Under the pieces are notes generated by a model. It saw only the letters and a list, made by a program, of their open reading frames with translations, was not told where the DNA came from and did not search any database. Both the position numbers and the translations under genes were made by a program. Positions 51,488 through 61,067 of a stretch of 64,000 bases of DNA are shown here, piece after piece. Source of the DNA: Chalara sp. BL73 (taxonomy: Eukaryota > Ascomycota > Leotiomycetes > Helotiales); the NCBI GenBank assembly GCA_918026815.1, contig CAKJVC010000124.1, positions 638,576 to 702,575 of the forward strand, read 5' to 3'. Each line of letters begins with the position of its first letter. Within the stretch, counting starts at the first letter, position 1.

Positions 51488-51548
51488 CGTGCTACATAGT
51501 CCTCGACTGATACAGCACGTTAAAAGGAATAATAATAATAATAATAAT

Positions 51549-52354
51549 ATAGCTTACGCGTTTTTAGAATTGATTTCTAATAAAAAGAATCGAAAAGATT
51601 TAAATCAAATTCGATTTGTAATAACGTGGCGAAAATGACTTATGTGGCAAATATGACTCATAGCAAATATGACTCATGTGGCGAGTATGACTTATAGCAA
51701 ATATAACTCATGTAGCGAGTATAGATACTATCACCTAATATTACGTAATGTTGGATTACGCAATAATCAACATTGCTTATTAAGTTTAAACTTATAGTTG
51801 CTATTAAAAAATAAGCTGTTTAACAGTAACGCGTTTAAGTTATTTTTTTCGTTTCGAAATAATTGAAAAATTAAAAAAAGTTTTACTAAAAAAACTAAAT
51901 TGTTTAGTTTTGTAGCCGCTAACCGTTTTAGCAATACACGAAACTAACTGTTTAAAAACTAAACAAAAGTTTTTAAAACATTAGCTACTTGCTGATTTAA
52001 TTAATTGCGTACGTTTTTTTTTAAGTTTTTTGCTAGTTAACGACCGACTTATTTTTTTAAAAGTAACAGTTAACAACGTTATTTTAAAAATAGTACAGTT
52101 GCTTAATTGAACTAAAAAAGTACTTTTTGTCGAAAAAAGTTTAAAAAGCGTTTTTTGTTTTTTTTCGACGAGTTTTTTTTTGTAGTTATTGTAAGTATAT
52201 TGTTGTAAAATTAAATCTGGAAATAAAAGTAGTAGTAATAATAGCTTAATTCGATTAATTAAAAAAAACAGCTTAATTAGTATATGCTAAAAACTGAAAT
52301 TAGTATATACAAGCTTTAACTTTAGTTTATATTTTTATAAACTTCGTTTGTAGC
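51549..52354. other. AT-rich block right of copy D
   Basis: Very A/T-rich, with stops in all frames. Apart from the minisatellite at 51625-51722 I cannot assign it to an element. Likely RIP-degraded transposon. Confidence 0.5.
51625..51722. repeat. short tandem repeat, 16-18 bp units
   Basis: About six units alternate between GTGGCGAGTATGACTTAT-like 18-mers and AGCAAATATGACTCAT-like 16-mers. They are diverged mainly by C/T and G/A changes. Confidence 0.75.
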
Positions 52355-52610
52355 TGTGACGGGTTGAACCCGTAAGGATGACTCGGCTGCACGTGCCTGC
52401 GGCACGAGCCAGCTCTCATTGCAACCACGTGATAGCGCGTGGCCACCGTGAACCCTCCATGGAGCCACCGACCCGTTACGTACTAGCGGACCCGTTACAA
52501 GCCCGGTTATAAAACCCGTAATCTCTTGGATTTTTTTTTTTTTTTATATTAATTCTTTTTGTAATATAGCAGTAATAGTCAATTGAATAAGTTATTGTTA
52601 GCTTGTTACA
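52355..52610 (+). mobile_element. probable LTR, partly spared from RIP
   Basis: A 256-bp block starting TGTGACGGGTTGAACCCG and ending GCTTGTTACA. It has near-inverted TGTGAC...GTTACA ends and a GGTTATAAAACCC TATA-like box. Its first 175 bp are of normal GC in an otherwise A/T-rich region. No target duplication is visible (GTAGC against TTAAA), so it could be the 5' LTR of a decayed plus-strand element or a rearranged copy. Confidence 0.45.
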
Positions 52611-53913
52611 TTAAAATCAACATTACAACTTTAAGTAGCGAACTACGCGCTACAGCGTTTTTTTAAACGGCAGCAGCGAGTTGACTGTTTGCGAAAAAGT
52701 ATTACGTATTTAAAAAAGTAACAAATTAGCTGCTTACGAATTACGAATACAGCGAAGTTCAAAACAATAGCAGTAGCTTACTAACTATTTAAAAGAAATG
52801 TTACAAACTGTTAAACTACAGTAAAGCTTAATATATACAAGCTACGTTCGTAAAGTAAAACAATAAAAATAAATAACTCGAATTTTTTTGCATAGTTGCA
52901 AAATATACCAAACAATTAGCAAAATATAATTAACTAACTGCAAAAACAAACAACCGCTGCGTTAGCTAAATTTGCTGATCGAATAAACACGTTAAAAAAA
53001 ACATTGCCGAACTTAATTTTAAGTTTTACGTTTAAGTTTTTTTTTTTTTTATCGACTAACAAGCTGAAAAAGTTAAAACTTCGACTTACGAATTCGAGAT
53101 TATACAAAAAAAATATATAACGCTATATTTTCAGTTTAAAGAATTGCTACGAGCTAAATTGCAAATAAATAAAACTTGTATTAAAAACAAAACAAAACAA
53201 GTTTAGTACGCATTTGGCCGTTTAACAAATATTGCAGCTAGTCGCGTTTACTCGTAAATAAACACTTACTAAAAAACAAATCAGTTTACAGTTCGTAATT
53301 TGTTAAAACAAATAGCGATAGCGCTCGGAAATTTTCGCCGACAAAAAAAAGCTTTTAACAAGCTAAACAATATTCAACAAAACTTTAAACTATTTCGTGA
53401 ATTTCTAGCAGAATTCGACTAGCTAATACTAAAAACACAAATATAAAAATAAAATAATAAAGCTAAAAAAACTATTTGAATTTTGTTTTTCAGTATAAAT
53501 GCTTACTTGTATAGTAAGCATAAAAAAAAGCTTATATACAAAAAGTATTGTAAGCAATTACGAACTGTTAGTAACAAGTTTGCGGCTTTACAAAAATTAA
53601 AAAAAAAAAAGCAAAACGAAGCTTGTTAAAAATTACTAGTTTTTGTAAACAGCTCGCAAAACGCAATAAACTAGCAATTAATATTAGTAGTTTTACAAAA
53701 ACGCAAACGCGAAAAAAAAAGCCAAAATAAACTTTTAACAAAAAATGCTAAAAAACTAAAAAACTTGTGTTTATGCTGCAGCAAAAAAGCATTTTGTTAC
53801 AGTTTGCTATTTGTTATTAGCTCGTAAACCGAAATCGACAAACTGTAACAAGTTAACAACGAAGCAAAAACGAAAATTGCGGCCGTAAAGCTAAAAAAAA
53901 AAAAGCGCACAAA
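52611..53913. other. AT-rich degraded sequence, unassigned
   Basis: The plus strand has long Lys/Asn-rich stretches with scattered stops that resemble a RIP-degraded coding region. I cannot match it to gag or to a transposase. Confidence 0.4.
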
Positions 53914-54199
53914 TGTAACAACTCAAGCTGCACAGGGATCTCGATCCGTGGATCTAGGTAGAAAGATGCAAAGGTATGAACAACTATCAATTGTTATAAC
54001 TAAAAAACAAACTACAGGCAGAAAAAGGAAGGAAAGCAGTGCTTTATATACAGGATACTGGCCAAAAGCCAGTGTAAACGAGCTTTGTAGTGTTGGTTGC
54101 CAAGCTTTGGAGTGCCGAGCTTTGTAGTAACAAAAGCTAAGCTTTACTGAGCTTCGCAGTGCTTAGCGCTAAGCTCGAAATAAAGCCAAAGCCGTAACA
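53914..54199 (-). repeat. LTR of the gypsy element (3' copy)
   Basis: On the minus strand it starts TGTTACGGCTTTGGC, has a CTGTATATAAAGCAC TATA box, and ends GAGTTGTTACA. TG...CA ends and normal GC content set it apart from the A/T-rich body. Confidence 0.6.
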
Positions 54200-54214
54200 T
54201 TACTTTTTTTTTCC
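54200..54214 (-). other. polypurine tract next to the LTR
   Basis: On the minus strand GGAAAAAAAAAGTAA runs directly into the LTR start TGTTACGG. This is the position and composition of the plus-strand primer of LTR retrotransposons. Confidence 0.55.
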
Positions 54215-54487
54215 AGTGTAGCTTGTTTTTAAACTACAGCGGATCAAGAATAAAATGTAAAAATCAAAAATCAAAAATTAAAAATTAAAATCAAAAAAAT
54301 TTACTTTCTCGGCTTTTGTAGTATGCTTTACTTATTGTTATTCAAGCGATTAGCCGGTTTTTTGCTTTGCAAGTAGCAATTAAGCTAGTATTGTAAGTTT
54401 GCCGGAAAACTTTTAGCTTTAAAGTACTCGTTGTAAAAAGCTTTTAGCTTGTATAGCGCTTTTTTGAATTTTTCGGCATTATAAAAT

Positions 54488-54691
54488 TGTAAGGTGCTGG
54501 AGTAGGGTGGCACAAGTCAACTGCAATTGATACCAAGACTAATCTCTACCTTCTCTACTACGTCCCGAGTCCCTTACTTATACCCTCCAGAACCCCTGGC
54601 GACTCCCTACGTGCCCATACATGCCAAGCCTCAGTGTCTTTACCGAGCCCCTCTCAGTGCCCCTTAGCACGTGACATCCTGGCGCCTGACA
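54488..54691. mobile_element. 204-bp solo LTR with perfect target duplication
   Basis: Starts TGTAAGGTGCTGGAG and ends GGCGCCTGACA, so it has TG...CA ends with inverted TGT/ACA. It is flanked on both sides by AAAAT (54483-54487 and 54692-54696), a perfect 5-bp target duplication. GC content is normal, against the A/T-rich gypsy body in which it lies. In the other orientation it has a GGGTATAAGTAAGG TATA-like box. No internal sequence is present, so it is a solo LTR. Confidence 0.85.
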
Positions 54692-56091
54692 AAAATACAG
54701 AGTCGTAATTTATACTTACTTATTTTACTTAGTACTAAAGCTTTCGACAGTACTTTCGGCTTTGCAAAACTTGCTCGATTTTTATTTCGGTTGTTAGTTG
54801 TAAACTACAAGTACTAAAAGCTTTTAATACTAGTTTAGTAGCGAGTTACTAAAGTTTTTCTGCAAAAGTTCCGGTACAAAAACGTTATAAAACTAATTGC
54901 TTTTTAAAAGCTTTAAACGATATAAGTAACTTATTTGTTTAGTAATTTCGTATAAGCTTTTATTTTAATAGTTTAGTTTTCGGCTTAGCCGTTCGCTAGT
55001 TTAGTTTTTGTCGAAATTTACATTTTGTTTTTAACTTTAAAGTTGACTAGTCGTCGGTACTTGTTAGCTTGTATTGCTTGTTGCTTTTAAGTTTTAGCTA
55101 TTTTAGTTTTTGCTTATTTTTAAGCTTTGTAAATTCTTTTAATATAAACTTAAACATTTTTCCGAGCTTTTTAATATACTGTAAAACTAAAACAAAGTTT
55201 TAAAACAAACTTAGTTTATATTTATTCGAAACTAATAGTTTAGCTCGACTATAAAAAACAACTCTGTAAAATAATATAACAAACTAGCTGTTGCGTAGTT
55301 TATCGCATAAATTAAAATAAACTAGTTATTTTAAAAGCATTAACAAAAAACAAAAACGTTAATCGATTTATTAATTTGCGTTTTTAGTTTAACTGTTTGT
55401 TTAAAAATAGTATATTGTCGAAAACTTAAGTTTTGTGCTTAAAAGCCGATAAAACTTATTTTATAACGCGGAAATAAACTAAAGTTTTCGATTCGACACA
55501 ATAGTTATAGCAAAACTATAGTACTTATAAACATGCACTAAATACAACTAAGCTATAGTTTTAGCGTCGACTGTTTTATTGCAAAAAATCGAAATAAAGC
55601 GTTTGCCGAACTTGTTTATAAACACGTATACTATATTTATGCTTTTTTGTCGAAAAGCATATTTTTAAAATCAACTAATATATACTGCTAAAAACAGTTC
55701 GATATTAGCAGTAATTGCAACAACTTTAAAGTTTTGTTTTTAAAAACTTTAAACTTACAGCAAGCGTAACAATTGTTTACGAAACGCTTAATATCGTTAT
55801 TTATTCCGAACTAGTAATACCGTTTTTTAATTAACTTTTTGTTTTGTTTTAGCTTAAGTAAGTTGTAGTTAAACTACAGTGTAATGCTGTAATTAAAGCA
55901 GTTTATACTAATTCGACTACTACAAACCGGCTTTTTTTTAACAACTCGTTTTTTAAGCTGTAGCTTTTTTGTTTTTGATTTAGCTTTTTGCAAAATCTAA
56001 GTTTTAAGCAGTTTAGTTAACTTGCAGAATTTCGTCGATTAAGTCGAACTGTTTTTCAATTAGCGACAACAACAAAACTACTCGGTTTACT

Positions 56092-56223
56092 TCGAGTTTT
56101 ATAGTGTTTAACGCTAAGCTCGTATCGAGTTTTGTAGTGCTTAACGTTAAGTTTATATCGAGTTTTACAGTATTTAACACTAAGTTTATATCGAGCTTTT
56201 TAATGTTTAGCACCGAGCTTATA
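56092..56223 (-). repeat. four tandem 33-bp units inside the gypsy body
   Basis: The units at 56092, 56125, 56158 and 56191 share TCGAGTTTT...TTTAACGCTAAG and differ mostly by transitions. The length is 11 codons, and the minus frame repeats KLDINL-L-T, so the array was in frame within a coding region. Confidence 0.85.
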
Positions 56224-57482
56224 GCGAATTTTTGAAAAATCTAAAAATTAAACTGTGCTAAAAATAAAAAGCCTGATTTCGGTTTTTTCGCTTTGTTTAG
56301 TCCAAGCTTTTTGTTTAGTTTTGTCGTATTAATAAGTCGGCTTTATTGTGCTTACTAAGCTTGTAAAATATTTTAAAATAGTACCGAAATTTTTTTTTAG
56401 CTTAACAGGCTTGTTTAACTAATAGCAGCTTGTTCGACATAAAGTATTTTAAAATTTTGTAATTTGTAATTATTTTAATGTAATTTTAGTACTTTCGAGC
56501 TCGACACGCTAATATTGCAACGCTTTAACAATACTTAGCATTTTTTGTTGTAAATTAAATAATTGGTTTCTGCAAAAACTATAGTTTTAAAAAATACTTT
56601 ACAGAATGCTATTTACTGTCGAAACTTTTAAAAAAAACACAACTGTTACTACAGTGTTTAAAACGTTCGTTTTAATATATACTAACTGTTTAAATTGTAG
56701 TAAACCAGCAAAAAGCACTTATTAATATAGTTTTAAACTTGTCGAATACTTAAGTACACTTATTGTCGAAAACAAACTTATAATTAGCACAAGTCAGCTA
56801 AATTAGCGATGCTGCAATTTAGCTGTAACTTCGAATAAACTTTTGTAAAATTGCAAAACCTAAAAAATTAAACTTTTTAACTGTTTTCGAAAGTTTCTAG
56901 TTTGCAATTACTCGTATTTTGTTTAAATTTATTTAAATGCCGTTAATCGAAACAATAAATCTTAAATACTTTATTCGTTTTATATTAAATTTACACTTTT
57001 AATATCGGCTTGTAAATCGGCAGTTTGCAATTTGTCGATTATTTGTTTTACGTGTATTTTGTACTATAGCTCGTTTTTAAAGTAAATAAAAATGTTATTA
57101 AAATATACTGTACAAACTATATTTAACAAGTTTCAAAAAGTGTTGTTAATGTAGCTTTAAAACGTTGCCGGTTTATTAGTAAAGCTAAAAGTAGAATTTT
57201 ATACTAAAACAAGCTATAGCAAATACGGAATACTGTAAGTTTTTAAATTCTAAAAAATTCGGATCCGGTAAAATGCTTAACGAATATTTAGTTTTATAAA
57301 AACTTTAGCTTTGTTTAGCTTAACTAGCGTTTCGTTAATTAACAGCAAAAATACTAGTTTTTTTTTTTTTTTTTTAATTAACGAATTTAGTTTTCGGTAG
57401 TCGACATAAAAACGAAATAAACCGTTCGACTTTCGCGCAAACAAAACAAGTAATACAAAAAGCTTTACTAGTAATAACAAAA

Positions 57483-57617
57483 ACCCTCAACATTCACTGG
57501 AATAGATTGACTACCACCATTGCTTGTACATAAACTAGATAGGAACGCTAGCGCCTAGGCGCTAGCCGTGCTACATAGTCCTCGACTGATACAGCACGTT
57601 AAAAGGAATAATAATAA
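57483..57617 (+). mobile_element. 135-bp 5'-truncated LINE insertion with 14-bp target duplication
   Basis: The sequence from CCCTCAACATTCACTGGAAT to the (AAT)n tail equals the last part of copy D, including the 20-bp palindrome at 57547-57566. It is flanked by TAGTAATAACAAAA at 57469-57482 and 57618-57631, a perfect target-site duplication. Extreme 5' truncation is normal for LINEs. It shows little RIP damage although the gypsy sequence around it is saturated. Confidence 0.92.
57547..57566. repeat. perfect 20-bp palindrome, LINE tail
   Basis: The same 20-mer as in copies A and D, unchanged. Confidence 0.9.
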
Positions 57618-58640
57618 TAGTAATAACAAAACTTTTTTTTAAATTAGCTGTTAAGTAGTTTCGTATAGTTTTAAGCTTTTCGATTAAGTGCTTGTTTAAA
57701 TAGCAAAACTTTAAAGTATTGTTTTTTGTAAGTTTAATTTTGTAGTCGATACTTCGGTATAAAGCTAAAGTGTTTAATTTTTGCTTCGAAAAAAAGCTAA
57801 ACGACTATAGTAAGTGCTCGAAATTTAATTTTACAAAAATTTTTTAGCTTAATAAACTGTTGTTTTTGCTTTCGATTTTAATTATCCGGTTTAAGCCGTT
57901 TAACGTAATTAAAAATAGCTCGATTTTTGTTGCCGAGCGTTTAGCATAAACTCGTTACTAGAAATTATTTTAATATTTAAGTGTATACGCCGGCTAAGCT
58001 TGTTAAGCCGACTATTTTTTGCTTTAACGAAGCTTTTAGCTGAAGTTCTAGCTTAGTCTTAAACTAGTAGTCGTAAAAGCGAAAAAGTTTACTAGTTATA
58101 ACTTTCAAGTTTTTGCTAGTTTCTCGAGCTTAGATTAGCCCGTAAGCGCTAGCTCGAGTAAGTTCTCGGCTGACTGTAGCAAAGCTCGATTTCTAAAGCA
58201 CAAACTTTTAGCTAACTGTAGCTTTTCGAACAGTATAAATCGCTTAAACAGCTTAAACAACTAGCTGTAAAACCTAAACGACCGGCTGTTAAACAGTTTG
58301 TACAGCTTAAACGTGCAAACAGTTTTTGCTAGCAAAGCTTGAACTAAGCTTATTGTTAAAGTTTTGATTTGAATACTGTTTAAGCGTTTTTTGTCGTTTT
58401 TAGCGATTGTTTTGTTTCGGCGTAACATGTTTTGCTAGTATTGTATTTGAACTTGTTAAAGTCGAATATTGTTTTTTAAATAAGTAGCTATAATTCTGAA
58501 ATAAATATATACTAGTAAAAACTTTGAAAACTACTGTAACTGTCGATAATAAACATTAATTAAAATCCGAAAATAATTAAAAAATTGCGTCCGAAAATTA
58601 TATTATAAAAAGTTTAGCTTTAAAATAAATAAATAAAAGG

Positions 58641-59123
58641 TCCGAGGCATCAATTGCAACCGGTCTGTCCAATCGCTTCTGCTGCCTGGACAGGACCTCA
58701 AGTCAAAGTAGGCGACTGGATGCGTGTGCAACATCCCGTCAAGCTATAGCTACATTACAGTACCCCACCCGCATCCACAAGAAAGTACTCTACGGCCAGG
58801 CGGCATATCAACATCTCGCTCCTCATCAGATATCATAAAACGAGCCTGCAAGCCAGCCTCATATCCGGTGCATGCAGGTCCGTTTCTTCTGATCGCTGTT
58901 CCACCCACGAATCCAAAACATTCTCAAGGTATGTAGCCTTTCGGATCCGCTACCCAACAGTAATAAAGCGTGGCAAGCCCGGCATGAGGTAAGTCCATGT
59001 GTTACAACCGCACTTACACTTTTTGTTTCTTTATATAATTGTCGTCATGCCCCCAAGCCTTTGCTTCCCTTTTACTTTCTTGATTACGTTTCCTCTGATC
59101 TATAACATGTTGCTCTTAGTAGT
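58641..59123. other. right flank of the nest
   Basis: Composition returns to normal sharply. There is no supported gene. It may hold an upstream exon and promoter of the 2EXR-type gene. Confidence 0.4.
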
Positions 59124-60100
59124 GTGATCTTCACCCCTTCGCTCGCGCTCTCTCTTTCTTACGCGCACCTTTCGCTGTCGCCATGTTACTTGCAGACTAT
59201 CTCCCTTGCTGCTGGACCACGCCAGCCGACTTTCCCGCGCTTCAAACAGCTCCCTGCCGAGTTGAGGTTAATGGTATGGCGAGAGCTTTGCCTGATCCTC
59301 GAACTATACAGATCGTCAAGAGACAAATCGTTCGGGTCAGGAATGTAGCATTAGCGTTGAGCCCGCTTTCTCCAGACAATGATCATTCCTTTCCATCTGG
59401 TACCGGTGCTGTCATTTGGTATGACAACTCGCTGCCTCAGAAGAACTGCATTTCATTACAAGAGAGTTATTGTACGTCTACCATCAACTGCCCGTCTGAT
59501 CTTATGGCCCTTCTTGGTGCATGCCGCGAGAGTCGATTGGAGACTCTATGCCGTTACAAGCCTATATTCATTCCAAGAATGCCCAAATCCTCCTTCTTTC
59601 CTCTTCATTACTTCGACCCGCTGGTGGACAGTATTTTCATTGAGGACATATGGCCGTGGGCCCGTGGCCAGTACAGCAAACCAGCCGCTCTATTTGAGAC
59701 TAGACGATTGAGCATTTCTTGCAATGGTTGGAGCCAGAGGTGGAATTCCTCCCGATCGCAGCGTGCAAAATTTCTAGGCAAAAATGGACTGTTAAGGTTT
59801 AAACATCTGGAGGAGTTGAATATCGTATGGAGGGTTCTGAACCACGAGGAGGAAAGGAAAATATTGCAGTACAACTTTGGTCGATATATGGGACCTGGGG
59901 ATATGACTGTTTACCTTCGACGATCTGGGGTGCCTCACGATATCGCCTTTCCAGGGACCCATGTGAATATATGTGCGAAGGACATTCGGGAGAAGTTCGT
60001 GGCATTGAAGAAGGCCAACCCAGATTGGAGTATTCCTAAGATCAGATTTATAAAATGGGCTACAGCTCCAAGCAGTCCACCGACCTCGCCGTACCTATGA
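59124..60100 (+). pseudogene. 2EXR-domain protein with one frameshift
   Basis: One frame ends in FPRFKQLPAELRLMVWRE, the signature of the fungal 2EXR (F-box-like) domain. In the family the next residues are ALPDPR..., and these appear at once in another frame (ALPDPRTIQIVKRQIVRV). A single base is missing near 59284-59285, where GAA GCT would read through. The downstream frame is open to 60100 and has the expected LLGACRESRLETLCRYKPIF, YFDPLVDSIFIED and HLEELNIVW segments. No in-frame ATG precedes the domain, so a 5' exon may be missed. The gene either has a recent frameshift or the base is a sequence error. The family has many members in filamentous fungi and no known biochemical role. Confidence 0.7.
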
Positions 60101-60692
60101 CGACGGCGACTTTAATGAGGAGAGCATTCCAGTTGCGTCGTTGCCACTTTGTTCTCTACCATCTCACAATATTTATCCGAATATTCTCCATCAGATCAAC
60201 TTCAAGCTGTTTTCAACCGAACTCATGACATCGTTGAAATCGGTCACACAAGCGGGAGTGTGTGTCCAACTCGCCCAGTATCTCCGGCCTCGGACTTCAC
60301 AACAACCAATAATAATAGATGTTCCTTCATTACCTGGCGGGCTTGATCTCAAATCATAGGAATATTGTCATGCTCTCGAAAAAATTTTGCCATTGGACCG
60401 TGGGTTGCTCACCGAGCACGAGGGATGTAATGGCGCAGTCTTAACGCCTCTTCCTCCATGATCCTGTGTGACTACATCGCCTTATAAGCACGATTGTCAC
60501 TGCCATCCAAAATCTCAAGGCATTCTTAACAAATATAAGAGTTTGACCTGGCAATTATATCGATCTTTTCGGGAGAAACCCCACACAAGTCGAGGTTCAT
60601 CGCCGCTCGATAATCACAACAGACACAGCCTCAACCAAGCAACTTTTCTAATTATCCCAAATATAATCAACCTTCTGGTTATAGTTGTCATC
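60101..60692. other. intergenic
   Basis: The 5' region of the next small gene. The frame of that gene is open upstream to 60468, but the residues there are not distinctive. Confidence 0.4.
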
Positions 60693-61067
60693 ATGGTTTC
60701 TCCCGATAAAAGCACAGTTCTGCATGCCGTGTCCATAGTTGGGCTCGTCATTGCCGCCCACAAGTTCTGGCCAAAGGGCGTCATTTACGGCGAAAAGGAG
60801 GACTGGGAGAAATCATATCGTCACCGACGGCTCACGGAGGACCCCGTGAAAAAGGCTAAGCAGGTCAAAGATGAAGGTCGTAGGGTGTTTATGGAAGAGG
60901 AGCCCAGGAGTTATAGGAGAGATGAGACTCCAAAAGACCATCACCGCTATGAGAGATACGAGTCTCCACGGCCTGCTTATCACGATGAGAAGTATGATTG
61001 GAGGCATTCGATTGCTTATCAAGATGACCAAACAGAGTACTCTAGGAGAAGGGAAGCAAGGTACTAA
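60693..61067 (+). CDS. small membrane-anchored charged hypothetical protein
   Basis: A 124-residue single-exon protein. I chose the ATG at 60693 because it directly precedes one hydrophobic segment (VLHAVSIVGLVIAAHKFW, about residues 9-26). An upstream in-frame ATG at 60468 would add 75 unconserved-looking residues. After the membrane segment the protein is highly charged, with KEDWEKSYRHRRL and many Arg, Glu, Tyr and His residues up to the end (SRRREARY). This layout is seen in short fungal proteins of unknown function. No enzyme motif is present. Confidence 0.55.
   Translation: MVSPDKSTVLHAVSIVGLVIAAHKFWPKGVIYGEKEDWEKSYRHRRLTEDPVKKAKQVKDEGRRVFMEEEPRSYRRDETPKDHHRYERYESPRPAYHDEKYDWRHSIAYQDDQTEYSRRREARY

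Larger units (their letters stand above)
45667..51548 (+). mobile_element. LINE (Tad1/I-like) copy D, best-preserved
   Basis: A 5.88-kb plus-strand non-LTR retrotransposon. It begins CACATTACACAAC directly after truncated copy C and ends with the 3' UTR palindrome (51468-51487) and a tail of seven AAT units (51528-51548). ORF1 (45784-47349) and ORF2 (47355-51353) are nearly colinear with copy A. A tail of short tandem repeats rather than poly(A) is known from I-factor-like LINEs. Together with ORF1 CCHC knuckles and an RNase H domain after RT, this supports the Tad1/I group. Damage is light: the RT box YMDD and the RNase H motifs remain, but in-frame stops in both ORFs make it inactive as it stands. 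Confidence 0.92.
57000..57900 (-). pseudogene. gypsy reverse transcriptase remnant, split by LINE tail
   Basis: Reading right to left, RLQN (like YDHKI), then FVDYRKLNSL-type motif FRFYVDYRKLNSL, INETLVKLNKAKVFIKLNIR, AFYRIRI, NKPATF and YFNNIFIYF follow the order of Ty3/gypsy RT. The catalytic YLDD/YVDD box is YFNN here, two G-to-A changes. Stops are frequent. The 135-bp LINE tail at 57483-57617 sits between the N-terminal part and the FVDYRKLN part. Confidence 0.8.
53914..58640 (-). mobile_element. RIP-degraded Ty3/gypsy retrotransposon
   Basis: A minus-strand LTR retrotransposon. The 3' LTR is at 53914-54199 with a purine-rich tract next to it (54200-54214). RT is recognisable at about 57000-57900. 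A chromodomain-like end (LYKLKAFYNEYF, LQYWLNCY with stops) lies at about 54310-54480. Coding order on the minus strand is as in Ty3/gypsy. A 5' LTR is not seen before normal DNA returns near 58640, so the right end is truncated. It is extremely A/T-rich with many stops. Two later insertions (54488-54691 and 57483-57617) lie inside it. Confidence 0.75.

Noticed and set aside
52611..53913. DNA transposase or gag gene
   Set aside because: The Lys/Asn-rich stretches come from A/T saturation. No catalytic or knuckle motif could be confirmed.
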